Assembly: GCA_002011085.2 (NCBI GenBank)
Contig: MTMB02000001.1
Location: 721,007 to 785,006, forward strand
Length of the DNA: 64,000 bases
Direction of reading: 5' to 3'
Source of the DNA: Candidatus Geothermarchaeum rappei
GTDB lineage: Archaea > Thermoproteota > Nitrososphaeria > Geothermarchaeales > JDFR-13
Numbering within the stretch: the first letter of the stretch is position 1; the number at the start of each line of letters is the position of its first letter. The translations under genes and the position numbers were made by a program. Shown here piece by piece: positions 54,594-63,604 of this stretch. The notes beneath the pieces are model-generated. The model was given only the letters and a program-made list of their open reading frames with translations. It was not told the DNA's origin and did no database searches.

Positions 54594-54833
54594 CCATATA
54601 TATTTTTTCCATATAATGATATTAATTATTCGACAATATTTTTTTAAGCGGCTTAAACATGCATATATAGAGCGTTAATTTTGATTATAATCATGTAAAA
54701 TATTGGATATTAGGTTGATTATCCAAGGGAAAAATTGGCTATTTCTTAATACATATACTTATATTAATTTTCTCGTTTAAGTTAGTTGTAGGCAATACCT
54801 TAATTATATAGGGATGTTTCCGTGGTGACAAGC
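54594..54833. other. AT-rich intergenic region with promoter of the acyl-CoA dehydrogenase operon
   Basis: The gap contains the TATA-like box ATTATATA at 54803-54810, centred 27 bases before the ATG at 54834, so the acyl-CoA dehydrogenase mRNA is probably leaderless. On the other strand an AT-rich stretch near 54600-54640 would drive the CBS gene. No open reading frame or RNA structure of note is seen. Confidence 0.4.
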
Positions 54834-56063
54834 ATGTATTTTGAATTTACTGAGGATGAGGAGATTTTTAGAGAGAGTGTTGAGGAGTTCTCTAGGAGAT
54901 ACATCGAGCCGATATGGGTCGATATCGATGAGAAGAACACTATTCCCTTCGACCTGATCAAGAAAATGGGTGAACAAGGTTTATTCGCAATCCCAGTATC
55001 CGAGGAATACGGTGGTATGGGCGGCTCATTTATGATGACTACAATCGCGGCTGAGGTTATTGCATATTATGATCCAGCGGTTGCCATAGCAGTATATATG
55101 CTGCTAAACAATGGGTGGCCGATGGCCCTGGATCTGTATGGGACTGACGAGGCTAAAGGCGAGATCCTGCCTAAAGTGGCTTCGGGAGACGCGTTCTTCG
55201 GAATTGCCTCTACAGAAAGCCATGGAGGATCCGATGTAGCAGGCATCAAGTCATTCGCTAAGAAAGAGGGAGATGTATGGATAGCCAATGGGGAGAAGGT
55301 GTTTATCAGTGGTGTAAGAGAGGTTCAGGAGCTACCAGCAGGTGGAGGCTGGTTCTACCTAGCTAAGACGGGTAGCCTCGACTGGGGACACAGGAATATT
55401 ACGGCCTTTGCACTTCTACCAAAATGGAATGGAGAACTGAAAAACGGTTTTAAGCCGACTTTGTATGAGGAAATAGGGAGAGGAGGACTAAGTAGCGGGG
55501 GGTTCATATTAGAAGACTTCGAAATCGAGGATAAATATAGGATTGGGGAGGAGAACAAGGGATTCTACTATGTTTTGGAAGGTTTCAACATAGCTAGGAT
55601 ACTCGTAGCCGCTGCATGCCTTGGAAGTGCACAGTGGGCATTGGATCAAGCAGCTGAGTGGCTGAAGAATAGGAAGCTATTTAATGGAAGAAGACTGTCA
55701 TCATTCCAAGGGATACATTTTAGATATGCAGAGCTCTACGCGGAGTTGGAGGCCGCTAGACTATTTACTTATAGGGCGGCTAGATTAGTTGACAAGCTAT
55801 ATATGGAGAAAGACCCGACACTTAAGCCGAGAGACCTAAATATTCCAGTGGCATTGGCAAAGCTAAAGGCTCCTGAGGCAGCGGTGAGGATATATGAAGA
55901 GGTGTTGAAGTGGTACGGTGCCTATGGATACATGAAAGAATCCAACATATACCGCGGATGGCTAGGGACGTTCTCATACGTAATCGGAGCCGAAGGGGCA
56001 CAGAATATAATGAGGCTTATCATTGCCAGAGACTTATTAGGCGGCGAATACATTAGGGAGTAG
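54834..56063 (+). CDS. Acyl-CoA dehydrogenase
   Basis: FAD acyl-CoA dehydrogenase of 409 residues. N-terminal helical domain with EFTEDEEIFRESVEEFSRRY and VSEEYGGMGGSFMMT; middle beta domain with GIASTESHGGSDVAGIKSFA and WIANGEKVFISG; C-terminal domain with LGSAQWALDQAAEWLKNRK and the YGAYGYMKESNIYRGWL region containing the likely catalytic glutamate. It heads an operon with EtfB, EtfA, FixC and FixX, so its electrons go to the quinone pool through these. Chain-length or branched-chain preference is not evident. ATG 54834 is preferred over GTG 54822 because of the TATA distance and a GGTGA site. Confidence 0.93.
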   Translation: MYFEFTEDEEIFRESVEEFSRRYIEPIWVDIDEKNTIPFDLIKKMGEQGLFAIPVSEEYGGMGGSFMMTTIAAEVIAYYDPAVAIAVYMLLNNGWPMALDLYGTDEAKGEILPKVASGDAFFGIASTESHGGSDVAGIKSFAKKEGDVWIANGEKVFISGVREVQELPAGGGWFYLAKTGSLDWGHRNITAFALLPKWNGELKNGFKPTLYEEIGRGGLSSGGFILEDFEIEDKYRIGEENKGFYYVLEGFNIARILVAAACLGSAQWALDQAAEWLKNRKLFNGRRLSSFQGIHFRYAELYAELEAARLFTYRAARLVDKLYMEKDPTLKPRDLNIPVALAKLKAPEAAVRIYEEVLKWYGAYGYMKESNIYRGWLGTFSYVIGAEGAQNIMRLIIARDLLGGEYIRE

Positions 56064-56116
56064 TTGGGGTCTACTCCCTTACACACCCTACTTTTATTTT
56101 ATTGGGGGTGGATATG

Positions 56117-56887
56117 ATGAAGATACTTGTTCCAATAAAGCTTTGTTATGATGTAGGGCAAATGAAATTTGACTCTAATACTGGCGAACCTATTTTAGAT
56201 GCGGTCCCTAGGTCTATGGGGGAAGCCGATAGGTGTGCACTGGAAGAGGCTCTTAAAATTAAAGATAGTATAGGGGGAGAAGTTGTCGTTGTAACCATTG
56301 GAGAAGCCCGAACACATAGTAAGATGTTAAGAGATGCATTTGCAATGGGTGCCACAGGAGGGTACCTTGTCTCAACAGGAGATTATGATAAAATCGATTT
56401 GAACACTGTTACGATGATCTTTAAGGCTTTGGTAGAGGCAACCGGGCCATATGATTTGATTATTATGGGCGCTGGATCAACAGACACTCATTCATCACTT
56501 CTACCACCTATGTTAGGTGCTAAGCTAGGCATCAAAACTGTGGTGGGGATCGACAAACTAGAATATGCTGATGGAGAGATAACGGCTGTATGTACATATG
56601 GAGACGGCTCCTATACCTATAAGCTGAAGCCCCCCGCTTTACTATCTGTAACGTCTGAGGCTAATCTTCCCAGGATACCGACGATTAAGGATATTTTAAG
56701 GGCTAAGAAGATGAAGTTTGAAGAGCTTTCAGTGGAGAGCCTAGTTGAGAATATAGGTAAGGTTGATGTCCTGGGGATAGAGAAGTACATTGTTCCGAGG
56801 AAGAAACTGATATGGGAGGTGGATTCCGAAGATAAGCTTGCTGAGGCTCTGGAGAATATTTTAAGTGTGTTGAGGGAGGGGGTTTAG
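56117..56887 (+). CDS. etfB: Electron transfer flavoprotein, beta subunit
   Basis: EtfB of about 256 residues, starting MKILVPIKLCYDVGQM at the ATG at 56117 (GGGGGTGG upstream; earlier in-frame starts at 56102 and 56114). Family blocks are CALEEALKIKD, DLIIMGAGSTDTHSSLLPPMLGAKL (first part IIMGAGSTDTHSSLLP) and a C-terminal LEKY-like IEKYIVPRKKL. Its pairing with EtfA, FixC and FixX resembles the FixABCX arrangement, some members of which bifurcate electrons; whether this one does cannot be read from the motifs I can see. Confidence 0.92.
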   Translation: MKILVPIKLCYDVGQMKFDSNTGEPILDAVPRSMGEADRCALEEALKIKDSIGGEVVVVTIGEARTHSKMLRDAFAMGATGGYLVSTGDYDKIDLNTVTMIFKALVEATGPYDLIIMGAGSTDTHSSLLPPMLGAKLGIKTVVGIDKLEYADGEITAVCTYGDGSYTYKLKPPALLSVTSEANLPRIPTIKDILRAKKMKFEELSVESLVENIGKVDVLGIEKYIVPRKKLIWEVDSEDKLAEALENILSVLREGV

Positions 56888-56888
56888 G

Positions 56889-57788
56889 ATGAAGATACTG
56901 GCATATATTCCTGATGAGGACTGGATAGAGCAGATTTTAGGAGCGGTTGAAGACATTGAAGGAGAGTTAACCGCCTTTGTTCTAAATGAAAAATTGGCCG
57001 AGACAGCTGTAAAGAGATTCGATAAGGTTTATCTAGCCAAGATAGAGAGATTTGAGTTAAACACGGTTAGAGAGGCTGTTAAACAGGTACTTAAGGAATA
57101 TAATCCCGATATATTGCTGGCGCCTTCTACAAATAAGGGGAGAGCCGTCGCAGGGACATTCATGGGGTTAACTGACGCAGCCGGGGTAAGTGATGTGATC
57201 AGGATCGAGTTGGAGGGAGAATCTATGGTTTTGGAGAGACTGGTGTATGGTGGGACAGCGAAGGCTAGGCTAAAGATGCATCCGCCTCTGTCTATATGTA
57301 TATCCCCGGGTTATTTTAAGATGGAGAATGTGTTAGATAAGCCTGGAGAGGTTATCGAGGTAAATGTTTCAATGCCTGATGTGGAGACTGTGTTTAAACC
57401 TAGAGAAGTAAGTGAAAACGATCCTACTAAGGCTGATGTAGTGGTAGCTGCCGGCAGGGGAGTGAAGGATGAGAAGGATATGGAGATGATTAAGGAGTTG
57501 GCCAAAGCCCTGGGGGGAGCCTGGAGCGTTACACGACCACTTGCTGCGGATTATGGATGGGCGGATTCATGGATAGGTATCTCCGGCATTGTGGTTTCAC
57601 CCAAGATATACATTGCAGTAGGTATATCAGGACAGCCTCATCATATGATGGGCGCGAGAAACTCTAAGATAATAATATCTATCAACAAGGATCCCAATGC
57701 ACCTATTTTTGAGGAGACAGACTATGGGATAGTGGGTGACTTGTATAAAGTTATTCCAAAGATACTTGAGAAGCTTAGGGAAGGGTGA
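56889..57788 (+). CDS. etfA: Electron transfer flavoprotein, alpha subunit
   Basis: EtfA of 299 residues, starting one base after etfB. The C-terminal FAD-binding domain is well conserved: VVVAAGRGVKDEKDM, WSVTRPLAADYGWADSW, IYIAVGISGQPHHMMG, SKIIISINKDPNAPIFEE and DYGIVGDLYKV. It takes electrons from the acyl-CoA dehydrogenase via EtfB and passes them to the FixC-type dehydrogenase encoded next. Confidence 0.94.
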   Translation: MKILAYIPDEDWIEQILGAVEDIEGELTAFVLNEKLAETAVKRFDKVYLAKIERFELNTVREAVKQVLKEYNPDILLAPSTNKGRAVAGTFMGLTDAAGVSDVIRIELEGESMVLERLVYGGTAKARLKMHPPLSICISPGYFKMENVLDKPGEVIEVNVSMPDVETVFKPREVSENDPTKADVVVAAGRGVKDEKDMEMIKELAKALGGAWSVTRPLAADYGWADSWIGISGIVVSPKIYIAVGISGQPHHMMGARNSKIIISINKDPNAPIFEETDYGIVGDLYKVIPKILEKLREG

Positions 57789-57797
57789 CGAACAGAG

Positions 57798-59087
57798 TTG
57801 TCAGAGGAGAAATTTGATGTAATAGTAGTAGGCGGAGGGCCAGCCGGTTTATCAACAGCATATTTTTTAGCTAAGAGAGGGCTGGAGACATTAGTAATTG
57901 AGAGAGGTCCAGAGTTAGGCGCCAAGAACGTATTTGGTGGCAGGATATATTCTTATTTCCTCGATAAATATTTTGATGGATGGAGGAATGAAGCGCCAAT
58001 TGAAAGATGGGTTAGGAGCGAGCGGTTGAGCCTCCTATGTGAGGAGGATGGCGTAACTATAGAATATAGGAGATATGCTGGTGAAGATGGATTCGATAGT
58101 TTCACCGCCTTCCTTTCGAAATTTGTCTCATGGCTTGGTGAGAGGGTAGAGAATGAAGGGGCCTCTGTCATCCCTGGTGTTAAGGTTGAAGAGATTATAT
58201 TTGAGGAGGGTATGGCTAAGGGCGTGATCGCTGAGGGAGAAAAGATAGTGGCCGATTATATTGTAGTGGCTGAGGGGGTAAATACTCTCCTAAGTGAGAA
58301 ATATAGGTTTAGAAAAATGCATACTCCAGGGGCTGTGGCAGTAGGGATCAAGGAAGTGATCAAGCTGGATAAGAATTTAATTAATGAAAGATTCACTTTA
58401 TCTGACGATGAAGGCGTTGCACAATTCTTTCTAGGGCACCCATTAAACACAGTAAGAGGCGGTGGGTTCCTGTATACAATGAGGGAATATGTGACCATTG
58501 GCGCTGTAGTAAAGATAGATCATGCTAGGGTGGGGGAGGTTTATATGAGGGATATAGTGGAGGACTTGAGAATGCATCCATATCTAAGAAGGCTGCTAGA
58601 GGGCGGCACCATAGTTGAGTATTCTGCACACTTGGTTAGTGAAGAAGGCTTCGGAGGATTACTTGATAAGCCTTATGGAGGGGGATATCTTATTGTTGGT
58701 GATGCTGCTGGGACTCTATTGAACACCGGGTTCACTATCCGTGGAGTGGATTTCGCAATGGAGTCAGGGAGGTTGGCTGCGGAAACCATTGTCTATGCGC
58801 ATGAAAAAGGAGACGCTTCGGAAGACACATTGTCTTATTATAAGAAGTTGTTGGATGAGAGTATAATCTCAAGGGCTTTGCACAAATTTAGAAATACACC
58901 TAGATTTCTCTCCAACGAGAGGCTATACACTGTTTATCCATCTATTATATGCGACAGCTTAAGACAGATATATACCGTGGAAGAGATGCCGATGCGCGCA
59001 TATGAGGCTTTGAAGGAAGCTACTAAGGATAGGGTGTCACTATTTACTCTACTCAAGGATCTATGGGCTGCCAGGGGTGGTATATAG
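57798..59087 (+). CDS. fixC: FixC-type ETF:quinone oxidoreductase flavoprotein
   Basis: Flavoprotein of 429 residues of the FixC/ETF-QO (geranylgeranyl reductase-like) family. It begins FDVIVVGGGPAGLSTAYFLAK, has the RGPELGAKNVFGGRIYS segment typical of FixC, and GGGYLIVGDAAGTLLNTGFT near the FAD phosphate site. The TTG start follows etfA after nine bases. It lacks the fused ferredoxin domain of mitochondrial ETF-QO, which is supplied by the next gene. It would reduce membrane quinone with electrons from the ETF. Confidence 0.93.
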   Translation: MSEEKFDVIVVGGGPAGLSTAYFLAKRGLETLVIERGPELGAKNVFGGRIYSYFLDKYFDGWRNEAPIERWVRSERLSLLCEEDGVTIEYRRYAGEDGFDSFTAFLSKFVSWLGERVENEGASVIPGVKVEEIIFEEGMAKGVIAEGEKIVADYIVVAEGVNTLLSEKYRFRKMHTPGAVAVGIKEVIKLDKNLINERFTLSDDEGVAQFFLGHPLNTVRGGGFLYTMREYVTIGAVVKIDHARVGEVYMRDIVEDLRMHPYLRRLLEGGTIVEYSAHLVSEEGFGGLLDKPYGGGYLIVGDAAGTLLNTGFTIRGVDFAMESGRLAAETIVYAHEKGDASEDTLSYYKKLLDESIISRALHKFRNTPRFLSNERLYTVYPSIICDSLRQIYTVEEMPMRAYEALKEATKDRVSLFTLLKDLWAARGGI

Positions 59088-59371
59088 TGAGTGATAGGCT
59101 TAGTGTAGAAAAAAGACTTACACTAGTTAAGTTTGTCATACATGAAGAACCTCATATCACGATAGATCTGGAAAAATGTAAGGGATGTATAGAGAAATAC
59201 TGTACCAAGGTATGTCCAGCTGGGCTATATACACTTGATGAAAAAGGTAACGTATCCTTCAATTACGAGGGTTGTTTTGAATGCGGAGCATGTAGGATAG
59301 CCTGTACCCATGGTTCGGTTAAATGGAGTTATCCTCCAGGTGGATATGGAGTATATTTTCAGTTTGGTTAG
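59087..59371 (+). CDS. fixX: FixX-type ferredoxin
   Basis: Ferredoxin-like protein of 94 residues from the GTG at 59087, whose first base is the last base of the fixC stop codon (an ATG at 59063 would give 102 residues but overlaps fixC). Two cysteine runs are present: CKGCIEKYCTKVCP and CFECGACRIAC, followed by WSYPPGGYGVYFQFG, the characteristic FixX tail. It is the electron-transfer partner of FixC and the last gene of the acyl-CoA dehydrogenase operon. The convergent ABC-2 permease gene ends four bases downstream. Confidence 0.93.
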   Translation: MSDRLSVEKRLTLVKFVIHEEPHITIDLEKCKGCIEKYCTKVCPAGLYTLDEKGNVSFNYEGCFECGACRIACTHGSVKWSYPPGGYGVYFQFG

Positions 59372-59374
59372 GCA

Positions 59375-60634
59375 CTACGCCCTCTTCTTTCTCCTCCTAC
59401 CGAATCTCACCTTCATAGTCAGTATCCTTTCGGAAGTAAATATCTTAGATACTATACTTAGCATAACGAGGGCACCGAGTAGGTTTACTACGATACCTGC
59501 TAGGAAGACTTCGTATCTCCCTATGAACATATACTTGATGCCCTCCATCAGATAGGTATATGGAATGATGTAGATTAGTATCTGGAGATACGTGGGTAGG
59601 CTTGAGATATCTAGGAACATTATTACAAAGGCGATTATCATTATGGGGAAGATCACCGTGCTAGCCAGGCTCTCTGCACTCTTTGTATCCTGAGCCAACA
59701 CGGATATGGATAGACCTAATGCAGAGCTGAATAGGAGGCATAGGAAGAAGATCACTCCCATGAGGATTATTGAGAATGGGTCCATAGATATAGATATAGA
59801 CATGCCATATTGCTCCAGATAACTGGAGAACGCCATTATATACACGATGAAGCCGACGGTATACGAGATAGTAGCTAGAATAGCCAGGACACCACTCCCA
59901 AGAACCTTACTAAATAGGATTGTGGTTCTCCTAACTGGTAGGGTTAATAATATCTCTAGAGTCTTCTGCTCCTTCTCCTCACTTAAGAAAGTAGCGGATA
60001 GCTGGACAACAGAAACTACTAGTGAGAATATTAGCCATGGCCAGAACATTACCTGCATGGTAATGGTATTAAGCTCCTGGCTGGTGAACTCTCTCTCCCA
60101 TGAGCGGACGTATATATGGATATCCTCAGTGATGGGATTAGATATTATCTCCGGATTCACCCCGTGCTGTTTTGCAATATAGCTTTTTAGGAAGTTTTTA
60201 TAAGACTCGATCACCGATGTTACAGCGCCCATAACACCTTGCTCCCCAACGTTTATGCCCTGTAGGAAGGTATAGATCGTGATATTTGGCGGAGTCTCAT
60301 TAAGTATGTTCTCACCATATCCCTTTGGGATGACTATCACCGCTAATAGGCTCTCAGGAGGGTTCTCAAGAACATCCCTAGTTACTTGGACGACGTTCAT
60401 CCCACTCATTCTAATAAAATTTATTAAGGTACTGCTTAACTCCGAGTTATCCTCATCTATAATTCCGACAGTACCGTGTTTAACTTTTTCAGTGGCGGTG
60501 GACATCGCGCCCATTATAATGAAGCCCATAACTGGATACAGTATCAGAGGGAGGACAATTGTAAAAACAAGGAAACGCGGGTTCCTGATAGTCTCCTTTA
60601 TCTCCTTCTTAACGAGAATTAGCAGGCTATTTAT
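59375..60634 (-). CDS. ABC-2 type exporter permease (NatB-like), non-canonical start
   Basis: Membrane subunit of an ABC exporter with six or so helices and a large outside loop (about residues 60-200). The frame stays open well before the first ATG (60529): upstream codons encode VKKEIKETIRNPRFLVFTIV then LPLILYPV, the usual first cytoplasmic helix and membrane segment of ABC-2 permeases. No ATG, GTG or TTG occurs between this segment and the stop at 60643. The ribosome site GAGGTGATC (60647-60639, inside the ATPase gene) is six bases from an in-frame ATA at 60634, so initiation at ATA, or at CTG 60625 or ATT 60619, is proposed. Total about 419 residues. EKEQKTLEILLTLPVRRTTILFSK is the family hallmark (first part EEKEQKTLEILLTLPVRR). 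Substrate unknown. Confidence 0.8.
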   Translation of the reverse strand: MNSLLILVKKEIKETIRNPRFLVFTIVLPLILYPVMGFIIMGAMSTATEKVKHGTVGIIDEDNSELSSTLINFIRMSGMNVVQVTRDVLENPPESLLAVIVIPKGYGENILNETPPNITIYTFLQGINVGEQGVMGAVTSVIESYKNFLKSYIAKQHGVNPEIISNPITEDIHIYVRSWEREFTSQELNTITMQVMFWPWLIFSLVVSVVQLSATFLSEEKEQKTLEILLTLPVRRTTILFSKVLGSGVLAILATISYTVGFIVYIMAFSSYLEQYGMSISISMDPFSIILMGVIFFLCLLFSSALGLSISVLAQDTKSAESLASTVIFPIMIIAFVIMFLDISSLPTYLQILIYIIPYTYLMEGIKYMFIGRYEVFLAGIVVNLLGALVMLSIVSKIFTSERILTMKVRFGRRRKKRA

Positions 60635-61346
60635 TTTTGATCACCTCGATAAAAGCATCCTCCAAATTGTCTGTTCCAGTTGCACTCATGATCTCACTCG
60701 GGGTACCGCTGGCAACGATGACGCCGTCAGATATAAGTGATAATTTGTCACATAGATACTGAACCTCGAGCATATTATGACTTGATAATAGGATCGTCAC
60801 GCCTTCATTAACAATCTCCTTAATCATCCTCCTAATCTGTGTAGCATGGATTACATCCATTCCAGAAGTAGGCTCATCCAAAATAGCTAGCCTAGGCCTT
60901 ATCATAAGAGCCCTGGCAAGCAGTAGGCGCCTAACCATTCCCCTACTATACTCACCTATCCTATTGTGGAGCCTCTCCCCAAGGCCACTAAGCTTGGCTC
61001 CATATTCCACTATATCAGCATAGTTATCAGGTGAGTATAGTTTTGCATTAAGTTCTAGATATTCATATCCAGTTAAATACTTGTATCCACCAGCCTCCTC
61101 AGGCAGATAACCTATTAATCTCCTAACCTTATTGGCGTCACGTTTAACATCATAACCAAATATCTCTACTTCACCCTCTGTCGGTGTAAGAAGCGTGGCG
61201 AGTATCTTTAATGTTGTCGACTTCCCAGCACCATTGGGCCCAATCAACCCATATATAATACCCTCTTCAAACCTGAAGGATATTCCTTTAACTGCTTGAA
61301 ACGAGCCATAATATTTTACAAGGTTATTAACAGAGACTGCGTACAT
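60627..61346 (-). CDS. ABC exporter ATP-binding protein (NatA-like)
   Basis: ATPase of 239 residues from the ATG at 61346 (a TTG at 61367 adds seven). Walker A GPNGAGKSTTLKILATLL, signature YSRGMVRRLLLARAL (Arg replaces the second Gly of LSGGQ), Walker B LAILDEPTSGMD and the switch histidine in LLSSHNM. It pairs with the downstream permease, whose proposed start overlaps its last codons. This arrangement is typical of drug, sodium or lipid exporters; the substrate cannot be read. A TATA-like TATATAATG lies about 50 bases upstream. Confidence 0.92.
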   Translation of the reverse strand: MYAVSVNNLVKYYGSFQAVKGISFRFEEGIIYGLIGPNGAGKSTTLKILATLLTPTEGEVEIFGYDVKRDANKVRRLIGYLPEEAGGYKYLTGYEYLELNAKLYSPDNYADIVEYGAKLSGLGERLHNRIGEYSRGMVRRLLLARALMIRPRLAILDEPTSGMDVIHATQIRRMIKEIVNEGVTILLSSHNMLEVQYLCDKLSLISDGVIVASGTPSEIMSATGTDNLEDAFIEVIKNK

Positions 61347-61503
61347 CTCAAAACACCAGCGTCTCAACGGATAGTAAATACAGTACCATTATATAACATA
61401 ATACACTTTCTAGAAGGCCGGTTTTTAAACTTTTGATTAAGAGATGCTGGTGATCAAATAATTATCTTCCAATTTATCCATTACATGATATATTTTTACT
61501 ATT

Positions 61504-63516
61504 ATGGCAATGAGTGGAATACGGGATTTAGAGCAGGTTTTTCGGGATTACCATATGGAGCTAGATTGGAAAAATATCAAAAACACCATTGGTAATATAA
61601 CCTCATATAGAGACAATGCTTTTGGATTTAGACTGGCTGGGGGAGCCGCTGAACATAAACTGGCTAGTTTTATATACAACGAGTTTAAGAGAATGGGTAT
61701 AGATGAAGTTGAGTTACATAAGGTTCCAGTAGATAAATGGATACTCAAGGAAGCTTGGGTATCGATTGAGTCGCCTGTTAAAGAGGTTCTCGAAGCCACC
61801 GCATACGCCGGCTATAAGCCAGGGGCGGTTGATGGAGAGTTCATATACGCCGGTAGAGGAACAATTGAAGATTATAGAAATATAGATGTTAATGGAAAGA
61901 TCGCCCTTATCGAGATAGACTTATCACTATATAAATCGACGATATTACCGATTTACGAGGCTCATATACGTGGGGCCAGGGGCGTGATAGTCACACACCG
62001 TAAATCTTCAGGTGTTTCGTCGGAGCTTGATGACACGAGATATACTTGCGATGGAGAATATTTCGATGGATTTCCAGTTGTTGTACATATATCGAGAAGG
62101 GATTTCCGTAGAATTCTGGAATTGCTTAAGGATGGAGAGGTTTTGGGATCAATAGGTATTAAGGCTTCAACTGGTAAAGGATACGGATATAATGTAATAA
62201 GTATAATCAGAGGAAAGAAGAAGGATAAAATCATTTTATCCGCTCATCACGATGCTCATTACATTGGGGCCATTGATAATGCGTCTGGTGTCGCTCTACT
62301 ATTGTCTCTAGCTGAGGTATATAAAGAGAAGTGTGAAGAGCTAGAAAAGACACTTGTATTTGTATCGTTTACAGCAGAGGAATATGGTAAGATAAACACT
62401 ATATATGACTATTTGATTGGAAGCTATTATTTCTTCAAAGATAGGATAGAAGAATTGAAGGATACATGGCTATATCTCAACTTTGATGGAATTGGAGAGT
62501 CAGGTGGGCCGATAGGCTTGATATATACACCAGAGGTAGAGGATTTCCTAATAGAGATAATAAGGGAAATTTCTGGTGGATTGAGGGCTGGAGTCAGTTT
62601 AAGCGATAAACCAAGTCTATGGCTGGATCAATGGCCAGGCGTATACCATGGCCTAAGTAGTATTGCGCTAACCAATAGGGGCCATACAGAGTTTTATAAC
62701 AAATACTATCATACTCATAGGGATGTACCAGCTTTATTGGATGAGGATACATTCAGATCATTCTACGGATTTACACGGGTGATAATAGATACTATAGACT
62801 CTATGCATATACCACCCTATAACATAGGGAGAATCGGGTCTAAGATATTGAAGGATCTCAATATAACCTTGGTGAAGAGGATAAGTAGAGAAGGTTTTCT
62901 TCATATCAACAGTAAACTGACGGCGGAGGGTGAATCGCTATATGGACTAATAACCGGGTTAAATAGGGGAGAGGAGATTTTCAACGAAGCTAAAATTAGG
63001 ATACTGAGGAGGAGTATGTTGAAGGTTAGAGAAATAATTTTGAAAAATCTGTTTTATATAGATGGGTTTAACCCAGGGGCTATTGATCCAGTTTATGTTT
63101 ACCAGCCTTTACAAAGGCTTATAATTATATTGAAGAAGCTTCATAGTGCTTTAGAGAGTGGAGAACAAGAACCTATTCGTAAATGCATCGAGGAATTGCC
63201 AAGTTTAAGTTGGGGACGCTTCTTCACAAGGGAGACTTATAATTGGATGCTTATCAAATCCAGCGACGAGTGTCATTGGTCTAAAAATAAGGTATTAGAA
63301 CCCATCGACCTATATATTATATTGGATGAATTGAGGAGTGATAGTGATATAAGGCCCTTGATAGAGGATTTAATATACGTCGCTGAGGAGAAATTGTCGA
63401 GGATCCTGGCTTTGGAGGAGGAGAGGCTATCCTATATTACTGGAATATTATCTTCACTGAATCAAATGATTCTTGAAGATATACGTGCCTATGGAAATAA
63501 AGAGAATAGAATGTAG
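61504..63516 (+). CDS. M28-family metallopeptidase with long C-terminal extension
   Basis: Zinc peptidase of 670 residues. Residues about 1-90 are an N-terminal cap, about 95-225 a PA-like insert (GKIALIEIDL, RGARGVIVTHR), and about 230-440 the M28 catalytic domain: His-x-Asp in SAHHDAHY (about 247-252), bridging Asp in AIDNASG, the Glu pair in TAEEYG, Asp in LNFDGIGE and His in YYHTHRD. All five metal/catalytic positions are present. The last 230 residues are largely helical and not recognised. There is no signal peptide, unlike secreted aminopeptidases, so it probably acts in the cytoplasm. It is monocistronic. Confidence 0.88.
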   Translation: MAMSGIRDLEQVFRDYHMELDWKNIKNTIGNITSYRDNAFGFRLAGGAAEHKLASFIYNEFKRMGIDEVELHKVPVDKWILKEAWVSIESPVKEVLEATAYAGYKPGAVDGEFIYAGRGTIEDYRNIDVNGKIALIEIDLSLYKSTILPIYEAHIRGARGVIVTHRKSSGVSSELDDTRYTCDGEYFDGFPVVVHISRRDFRRILELLKDGEVLGSIGIKASTGKGYGYNVISIIRGKKKDKIILSAHHDAHYIGAIDNASGVALLLSLAEVYKEKCEELEKTLVFVSFTAEEYGKINTIYDYLIGSYYFFKDRIEELKDTWLYLNFDGIGESGGPIGLIYTPEVEDFLIEIIREISGGLRAGVSLSDKPSLWLDQWPGVYHGLSSIALTNRGHTEFYNKYYHTHRDVPALLDEDTFRSFYGFTRVIIDTIDSMHIPPYNIGRIGSKILKDLNITLVKRISREGFLHINSKLTAEGESLYGLITGLNRGEEIFNEAKIRILRRSMLKVREIILKNLFYIDGFNPGAIDPVYVYQPLQRLIIILKKLHSALESGEQEPIRKCIEELPSLSWGRFFTRETYNWMLIKSSDECHWSKNKVLEPIDLYIILDELRSDSDIRPLIEDLIYVAEEKLSRILALEEERLSYITGILSSLNQMILEDIRAYGNKENRM

Positions 63517-63604
63517 AATATATTATAGTAGCTATGGCGATGGTTGCTAGAGAAACACTATCTATATTAGAACATTTCTTTTCTAAGGGTATTAGTGAAA
63601 AGCA

